A stretch of 64,000 nt of DNA, taken from CAWDAQ01 sp963800325. GTDB lineage: Bacteria > Actinomycetota > Actinomycetes > Actinomycetales > Dermatophilaceae. Below, one piece after another: positions 50,077 to 64,000 of the stretch (the stretch's first letter is position 1; every line of letters starts with the position of its first letter). The notes beneath the pieces are model-generated. The model saw nothing but the letters and a program-made list of their open reading frames with translations, searched no databases and was not told where the DNA came from. Location of the stretch: assembly GCA_963800325.1 (NCBI GenBank), contig CAWDAQ010000008.1, positions 67,817-131,816 of the forward strand, written 5' to 3'. Both the position numbers and the translations under genes were made by a program.

Positions 50077-50105
50077 TTGGCGGTCGCGGGAGCGTCGCGT
50101 AGTGT
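50077..50105 (+). promoter_or_regulatory. rrn1 promoter P1
   Basis: TTGGCG (50077-50082), 17-nt spacer, TAGTGT (50100-50105). The same layout and flanking sequence recur before rrn2 (59405-59433), which supports the call. The downstream block TTCCTACCCGTCAGCCCGC is shared by both operons. Confidence 0.7.
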
Positions 50106-50184
50106 TCCTACCCGTCAGCCCGCAAGGGAGGAACGGACACCACAGCACAGGCTTGCGGCCTGCGCGAAGAAGGCCGGTCCCGGG

Positions 50185-50215
50185 TTGGCACCGACCACGA
50201 GCCGAGTGCTAACGT
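50185..50215 (+). promoter_or_regulatory. rrn1 promoter P2 (candidate)
   Basis: TTGGCA (50185-50190), a 19-nt spacer, TAACGT (50210-50215). It is homologous in position to the rrn2 P2 at 59565-59593. Confidence 0.45.
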
Positions 50216-50536
50216 GGTTGCCCGCTCCGGACGGAGAGTCAAGCGCTCACCGCCACGGAGCACCATGAGGAAGCCCCGCCCGACCGTCACACGTGACCGT
50301 CAGACGGTGCGCGTCCGAACCTTGAGAACTCAACAGCGTGTCAAAAATCGATGCCAATTTTCCTCGTCGGGGTGGCATGCCTGGTGTTGTGCTGGGTGTG
50401 TCGTCTTTGATGATGATTCCTTTTGGTTGAGGATGAATGACTAGTTTTGCTAGTTGTTTGTTTCTCTGCCAGTGACATTCCCTTCGGGGTTGTTTTCCCG
50501 GGTCGTGCCGTGTGGTGCGTGTCCGGGTGTTGAACA
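50216..50536 (+). other. rrn1 leader with antitermination-like block
   Basis: The transcribed leader before 16S. CTTGAGAACTCAACAGCGTG (50321-50340) resembles the conserved boxA-containing leader of actinobacterial rRNA operons. From 50304 on, the leader is identical to the rrn2 leader from 59727. No gene is seen. Confidence 0.6.
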
Positions 50537-55573
<5,037 letters not shown>

Positions 55574-55599
55574 ACACCCGCAACTGTTGTTGTGGTTGC

Positions 55600-55617
55600 T
55601 GCTCGCGTCCACTGTGT
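55600..55617 (+). other. 3' arm of the pre-23S processing stem (rrn1)
   Basis: TGCTCGCGTCCACTGTGT is the exact reverse complement of 52426-52443, an 18-bp helix closing precursor 23S, a presumed RNase III substrate. Confidence 0.75.
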
Positions 55618-55657
55618 TGTTCCCGAGATACGGTCGGGAAACTGATATCTCCATAGG

Positions 55658-55776
55658 GTTTCGGCTGTCATAGCGAAGGGGAAACGCCCGGTTCCATTCC
55701 GAACCCGGAAGCTAAGCCCTTCAGCGCCGATGGTACTGCACTGGTGACGGTGTGGGAGAGTAGGACGCAGCCGGAC
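55658..55776 (+). rRNA. 5S ribosomal RNA (rrn1)
   Basis: 119 nt. The conserved CCGAACCCGGAAGCTAAG block, the TAGCG start region and the closing helix GTTTCGGCTG/CAGCCGGAC set the ends. Confidence 0.93.
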
Positions 55777-55784
55777 ATTCTTTT

Positions 55785-55864
55785 GGAACGCCCCGCCACG
55801 CGCGGGCCGCCCCACCCCGGGTAACCCGGGGGTTTGGGAGCAGGCCCCGGTGGCGGGGCGTTCC
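55785..55864. terminator. Terminator hairpin after rrn1
   Basis: GGAACGCCCCGCCAC (55785-55799) pairs perfectly with GTGGCGGGGCGTTCC (55850-55864); an inner CCCCGGGTAACCCGGGG hairpin nests inside. It begins 9 nt after 5S, next to a TTTT run. Likely ends the operon. Confidence 0.7.
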
Positions 55865-56417
55865 GCATCCCCCACCCCGTCGCTCGCCTGCGGCCCTTCT
55901 GCCCCGGCGATGATGCGCACCACGGCACATCTGCCTGCCGATCTCGCGGGCCGGGGTACCGAGGCGGGCGCGCCGGCGACTCGTCTTGCCTCGATGCCCG
56001 GTCCCGAGGCCCGGCACGCGGTGAGTGAGCAGCGCCAGCTCCCCGGGGGCGTTGCAGGGGAGAGTTGGCGCTCACTCAACGTGAACCTGAATCGGCAACT
56101 GGTGCCCGTGGGGCCGACGACTGCCGCGGCGCGCGCACGAGGTGCCGCGGCGGTGACGGACCAGACGCGTGCGGCGGCGAGCCCGGGCGTCGCGTGGGCC
56201 GGCCGGAGCGCGCGGCCTGGAGGGGATGCTGAGTCGCGGCCCGAACGCCTCGAGTGGGAGGTGACGCGGGAATCGGAGCCGTAGCAGTGCCAGCACGGCG
56301 GCTCTCCCGGTAGCGGTCGGGCCGGCCTCGCGCCGGCGTCCGTGGCCTCGTTTTCGACCGTCGCCATGGCGGGTCTCCGACTTTCCGCGTTGTGGGCCGC
56401 GCGGTCGGTCGGGGTGG
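55865..56417. other. Intergenic region after rrn1
   Basis: No supported gene. It contains the palindromic element at 56021-56080. The segment next to the transposase (about 56340-56417) probably includes the IS right end; GGGTCTCCGACTTTCCGCG (56371-56389) is a candidate terminal repeat, but no matching left end was found. Confidence 0.5.
56021..56080. repeat. Palindromic repeat element (imperfect) downstream of rrn1
   Basis: GTGAGTGAGCAGCGCC... opens at 56021 and ...GCGCTCACTCAAC closes at 56080; the arms also share CTCCCC/GGGGAG inside. The stem is less regular than at 9300, with small bulges and the first core GTGAG instead of TTGAG. Confidence 0.8.
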
Positions 56418-57505
56418 TCACGCCGCCGTCCGGGTGGCGGTGTAGAGCATGATGCGGCACTTGTAGTTGTCGTGGGAGCGGTAGCCGCGTGCGGTTCTCT
56501 TGATGTTCTTGATCGTGACGTTCGCGGCCTCGGTCTTGGCGTTGGTGGCCCGGGTGCGGATAAACGTGGCGATCGCCGGCCACCACGTGTCGATGGTCTT
56601 CTTCAGGCGGGTGGTCTCGGGCATCGCGGCGAGGGCGACGTAGCGGTTGAGGGTGGCGCGTTCCCGTTGCGCGGTCTCGACGGTCGGGCAGGTCAGGAGG
56701 CGGCGGAGTTGTTCTTTCACTCCCCATGGCGGCGCCGATCTCGTTGGTGGGGTCGTCGGCGGCGAGCACGGTCTTCAGTCGTGCTCGTGCGCGCGGAGAG
56801 GGTGTCGTAGCCGCGCAGCAGCAGCAGTCGGTGGGCCCAGGCCAGGTCGTGCTTGCGGCCGCGTCGGCCGCGGGTGTCCCAGGACACGCGGCGGCGGACG
56901 GCGGTGACCATGTCGCCGGCGAGCTTGACCAGGTGGAAGTGGTCGACCGAGACCCTCGCCTTGGGCAGCAGGGGGGCCACGGCGGAGCGGAACGCCGCGG
57001 AGGGGTCGATCGCGACGACGGCCACCCGGTGGCGCCACCACCGCGGCCGGGTCCTCAGCCAGGCCCGGACCGCGGCGGAGTCGCGGCCGTCGACGACGCC
57101 GACGACCTGCCCGGTGGCCAGGTTGGTGAACGTCGTCATCCACGGCTCGACCCGCCGCCACGTGTCGTTCTCGTCCCTGTACCAGCGGACCGTGCGGAAA
57201 AGGTGCTCGTCGATGCCCAGGGAGTGCACCAGCGCCGGCCGGGCCGCAGTCCTGGCGGCCTGGGAGGCCATCGCCGCCGTCAGCTGGCGCATCGCCGTCG
57301 GCCACGAGACCCCCACCTCGGCGGCGACCGCCTGCACGCAGCGGACCTCACCGGCCAGCGCGGCCACGGTCCGCTCCCGCAGCCGGGTCGTCACCCGGGT
57401 CGTCAGCCGGGCGAACGGTGGGACCTGGTCGGTGTGCTCGGTGAACGTCGCCCTCCCACACCGCGCCTCGGCGCAGCGCCACCGCTTCTTGACCCACCAC
57501 ACCCA
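56418..57505 (-). pseudogene. ISL3-family transposase, C-terminal part, frameshifted
   Basis: On the minus strand the reading starts WWVKKRWRCAEARC (zinc-binding end of the N-terminal domain). It continues with FTEHTDQVPPFARL and the DDE core: SLGIDEHLFRTVRW (first Asp), VVAIDPSAAFRSAV (second Asp) and SVDHFHLVKLAGD, all typical of ISL3. Two single-base shifts break it: near 56783 (after LSAR, the frame moves to RLKTVLAADDPTNEIGAAMG) and near 56721 (then VKEQLRRLLTCP to the end at 56418). The N-terminal 75 residues are separated and lie at 58413-58641. It cannot make a functional transposase. Confidence 0.88.
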
Positions 57506-58412
57506 CCCCCGCGCCCATCGCGACGCCCATGAGGAGGTAGCCCGATCCAGCTCGGGAACGGCGACGAGGAGTCAGTGCCCGACAACCCAGCGGGTCTCAA
57601 CCTCTCCAGGCGCAACAGGACCACAACCTCATCTACTGCCCGAGCTCCGAGTCTCGGATCGGCGACCCAGAGCCGCTCGCCGTCACCGGAGACGGCGAGA
57701 CCGGACGGATGGGCGAACGACGCGCCTCCCCGGGGCCTCACAAGCCCCTCCGAAGTCGTCCCGGCAGAACGCCGACCCTCCCATCCACCAGGTCGGAAGC
57801 AATCAGGATCCAAAGCTGATGGGTGCCGCCCATCGCCACGACGACGCGGCCATCGAACAAGAAGTCGAAGGAGGTGACAGTCCTGCTCAGCGCCGCCCAC
57901 CCCCGGTCCGCTCGCGCAGCTGGCGTCCGATGCCGGCGAGCGGGACGAGCCCCCAGTGGCGAGGACGAGCCCGAGGACCGGTGCCCGGCCGCGTCGGCGA
58001 CGAGCGCGTCGACGCCGACCTGGGCGGCCACGTCCCGGAAGCGACAACCATGAACTCACACCACTCCCGGCCGCACTCGGATCGAACAAGACGACATCTG
58101 GTGGGCGTATCGGTGAGGAGCACAGTGCCGTCGGCACGGGCGAACTTTGCCACCGCGCTCTCGTCCTTACGGCCCGCCTCCCGCACACGCCATCGTGACC
58201 CCACCTCACTCAGCCTGCTGCCTCGGTCCCGGAAACGACGCGACAACGGACCAAATACGGGTAACACTTGGCTCACCCGTCGCCTTATGGAGTTGCTCAT
58301 CCCACCTGTCACCTCCCTAATCGTGTCCCTGTCGCCCCTGCTCGGTCCGCTGTGCGCTCTCGCGAAACGATCGAGGTTCCAATCCCTCCCGCCCCAAACA
58401 AGGCATGGAGGA
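57506..58412 (-). other. Insert of about 900 bp splitting the ISL3 transposase gene
   Basis: The two transposase fragments join in the protein alignment almost exactly (...DGPVT / VWWVKKRW...), so this segment looks inserted. It holds the NHL-repeat remnant (57620-57885). The rest has no recognisable gene; a frame at about 58030-58190 (minus) reads FARADGTVLLTDTPTRCRL and is unassigned. Confidence 0.6.
57620..57885 (-). pseudogene. Remnant of an NHL-repeat (NHLRC2-like) protein gene
   Basis: On the minus strand one frame (57881-57738) reads DFLFDGRVVVAMGGTHQLW. A shift near 57755 continues as TTSEGLV...ASFAHPSGLAVSGDGERLWVADPRLGARAVD. Together these match consecutive blades of the actinobacterial NHLRC2-like beta-propeller (GTHQLW, GTTxEGL, FAxPSGLA, LWVADS). 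Both ends and the thioredoxin-like domain are missing. Confidence 0.7.
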
Positions 58413-58641
58413 CGTGACCGGCCCGTCGAAGGGGACATCGCGCACCCGCTGCCTGCGTGCGCTGATGCACCCGCGAGGTCACCGCCCCACAGGACGGGCA
58501 CCCCGCCTCGAGGCTCGGGGTGTCGATGACCACCTCCCGGGCGCCCTCGGCGTCGCGGGTCACCGCGACCACGCGGTACTCGGGCAGGTTGAACAGAACG
58601 GACGCGGCGTCGGAGGCCGCGTCGACCGTAGGCTTGAACAC
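58413..58641 (-). pseudogene. ISL3-family transposase, N-terminal fragment
   Basis: Starts MFKPTVDAASDAASVLFNLP and carries the zinc-finger half GCPSCGAVTSRVHQRTQ. A single-base shift near 58445 moves the frame to RVRDVPFDGPVT, where the match stops at about 58413. It is the missing N terminus of the transposase at 56418-57505. Confidence 0.8.
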
Positions 58642-58742
58642 GCTCGTGGTCCTGACGTGACTGGATGCTTAGACACCACCCAGCCTGCCGCAGGGCCACG
58701 AGCCCCTACCTCAAGCCCACATCACGCGGAACGTCGAAGACC

Positions 58743-58935
58743 CGTCATCGCCGCCTTCGTCGCGGACACCACAACTTGCGGCTGGCCAGTCGACGTCGTT
58801 CACCGCAGCGCTGGGGCCCGGCAGCAGGCTGTCCCAGAGGCGGCACGCCGTGCTGCTCCCCCGTGGCGCACTCACACGCCTTCCGCGACCGCGGCGATTG
58901 CGTCCACCAGCGGCACCCGGGCGTACACGCCGCCG
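58743..58935 (+). pseudogene. Possible scrap of an IS3-type transposase (OrfB N terminus)
   Basis: A plus-strand frame reads RRPVIAAFVADTTT...VDVVHRSAG, like the RxxMIAAFIDxxR..GVEPICRVLxxAG opening of IS3 OrfB. After a frame change it reads VHQRHPGVHA, like VHxxNxGVYGAR. The similarity is patchy and the rest is not recognisable. Confidence 0.3.
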
Positions 58936-59162
58936 CGCCGGCCGGCGCCACACGGGCAGTTCGCACGATGCCCGCCGGGGCCACGACCCTCGGGGAGAGC
59001 GATGCGGGGAAGAGCGATGCGGGGCACCGCGACGCTGAGTCACTGGACCCGAGCCGGCAGACGTGACTCGCGCCCAGAGACCTGCTCACCGGCGAAGGCG
59101 ACCAACCCTGGGCGAGAGGCTCACCGGCGAGGGCGGCCGGCCCCTGTGCGTGCCCGCGCCGG

Positions 59163-59229
59163 CCCGTTGAGTGAGCAGCAGCCGTCGCGCTTCGTGGCCG
59201 CGGGGAGCAGTTGGTGCTCACTCAACGGG
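59163..59229. repeat. Palindromic repeat element upstream of rrn2
   Basis: CCCGTTGAGTGAGCAGCA (59163-59180) faces TTGGTGCTCACTCAACGGG (59211-59229). The outer 16 bp are perfect. The right arm (CAGTTGGTGCTCACTCAACG) is identical to that of the element upstream of rrn1. Confidence 0.88.
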
Positions 59230-59404
59230 GCGTGGGGTGCGGCGTACGGGAGGCCGAGGGAGGGGCAGGCACCGGTACGGGGGCGCGCACCCGGCGCGGG
59301 GGCGCGCGGGGTCACAAGTCCCGGCGGGGCGGCCCTGGTGCTGCCCGGCCCGCCGGGTGTGGGGGCCTTGGCGCCGGCTCGCGGGGCGCGGTGGAGGGGC
59401 CGAT
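59230..59404. other. Intergenic region before the rrn2 promoter
   Basis: No supported gene; G-rich sequence with GGGGCGCGC-type short repeats near 59280-59310. Confidence 0.5.
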
Positions 59405-59433
59405 TTGGCGGTGGCGGGAGCGCCGCGTAAGGT
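59405..59433 (+). promoter_or_regulatory. rrn2 promoter P1
   Basis: TTGGCG (59405-59410), 17-nt spacer, TAAGGT (59428-59433); same layout and downstream block as rrn1 P1. Confidence 0.7.
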
Positions 59434-59564
59434 TCCTACCCGTCAGCCCGCAAGGGAGGAACGGACACCACGGGGAGCATCGCTCCCGAGGCAGGCCGGT
59501 CCCCGGGTTGGCGGCCACCGACCTGACACGGTCTCCGGCGCCACACGAGGCCCGGAGAAGCCAA

Positions 59565-59593
59565 GTTGGAGCAGGCCCCAGGGCCTGCTAGAG
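59565..59593 (+). promoter_or_regulatory. rrn2 promoter P2 with palindromic spacer
   Basis: TTGGAG (59565-59570), 17-nt spacer, TAGAGT (59588-59593). The spacer contains the palindrome CAGGCCC-CA-GGGCCTG (59571-59586), which is absent from the rrn1 counterpart. Confidence 0.55.
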
Positions 59594-59959
59594 TGGTTCC
59601 CCCGCCGAGATCCAAGCGCGATCAGCCGGCCGCTCCAAGAGCGGGTCACGGTTTGACGCCCAAGCATGGACGCGGGTAAATTTGATCGGGTTGCCCCGGG
59701 GAACATCGGCTCACCGCCGATGGTTCACGGTGCGCGTCCGAACCTTGAGAACTCAACAGCGTGTCAAAAATCGATGCCAATTTTCCTCGTCGGGGTGGCA
59801 TGCCTGGTGTTGTGCTGGGTGTGTCGTCTTTGATGATGATTCCTTTTGGTTGAGGATGAATGACTAGTTTTGCTAGTTGTTTGTTTCTCTGCCAGTGACA
59901 TTCCCTTCGGGGTTGTTTTCCCGGGTCGTGCCGTGTGGTGCGTGTCCGGGTGTTGAACA
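59594..59959 (+). other. rrn2 leader
   Basis: Transcribed leader. From 59727 it is the same as rrn1 from 50304, including the boxA-like CTTGAGAACTCAACAGCGTG (59744-59763). Upstream of 59727 the two leaders diverge. No gene is seen. Confidence 0.6.

Positions 59960-64000
<4,041 letters not shown>

Noticed and set aside
56853..58529. A 558-residue plus-strand frame across the IS region
   Set aside because: It runs antisense to the transposase remnants; composition and lack of motifs mark it as a shadow frame.

Overview
The window is high-GC, densely packed bacterial chromosome with short intergenic gaps. It has 4-nt GTGA/ATGA stop/start overlaps, frequent GTG starts, many TAnnnT -10 elements placed 6-8 nt before the start codon (leaderless transcripts), and actinobacterial gene orders: nif3-like/zinc-ribbon/RNase HI, glnA2-glnE, hisD-C-B-H-priA, infC-rpmI-rplT, pheST and argCJBDFR-H. 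The organism is an actinomycete, most likely of the order Micrococcales. The order is inferred from gene content and rRNA style; no database was searched.

Layout. 1-4105: tRNA-Val and a housekeeping run ending in metZ. 4193-5990: a minus-strand pair, a truncated-looking ArsB-type permease and yaaA, divergent from rnpB (RNase P RNA, 6014-6387). 6431-9360: a long intergenic region, a small zinc-ribbon-like protein, an APC permease, an MBL-fold hydrolase, and a tandem/palindromic repeat cluster. 9397-14139: mostly minus strand with ppgK, map, a methyltransferase, an F420-dependent oxidoreductase and panB. 14290-16740: a secreted M6 metalloprotease. 16881-22933: an FAD oxidoreductase, glnA2 (candidate GlnR site upstream) and glnE. 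23001-28947: a histidine operon ending in an SseB-domain gene. 29011-30626: infC (ATC start, terminator-like hairpin in its leader)-rpmI-rplT. 30653-33506: rRNA methyltransferase, orphan histidine kinase, uracil-DNA glycosylase. 33694-35753: a fur-katA operon on the minus strand. 35946-40440: pheS-pheT-SDR. 40469-48516: arginine operon (argC, J, B, D, F, R, H; no argG) under tandem ARG-box-like sites, then an alkyladenine-type glycosylase. 48634-49899: tyrS.

49900-64000 holds two rRNA operons in the same orientation. rrn1 (16S-23S-5S) is complete. rrn2 is cut by the window end inside 23S. From 50304/59727 onward they appear identical at an offset of 9423, apart from one base noticed in 23S (C52635 versus T62058). 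The roughly 3.6 kb between them is a graveyard of broken mobile DNA: an ISL3-family transposase gene with frameshifts and an insert, an NHL-repeat (NHLRC2-like) gene remnant lying in that insert, and a possible IS3 scrap.

The least explained structures are a dispersed palindrome family (core GTTGAGTGAGCA...TGCTCACTCAAC) found four times in intergenic DNA, three of them flanking the rRNA operons; a tRNA-Val whose 3' end lies one base before the only usable start codon of the next gene; and the candidate attenuator before infC.
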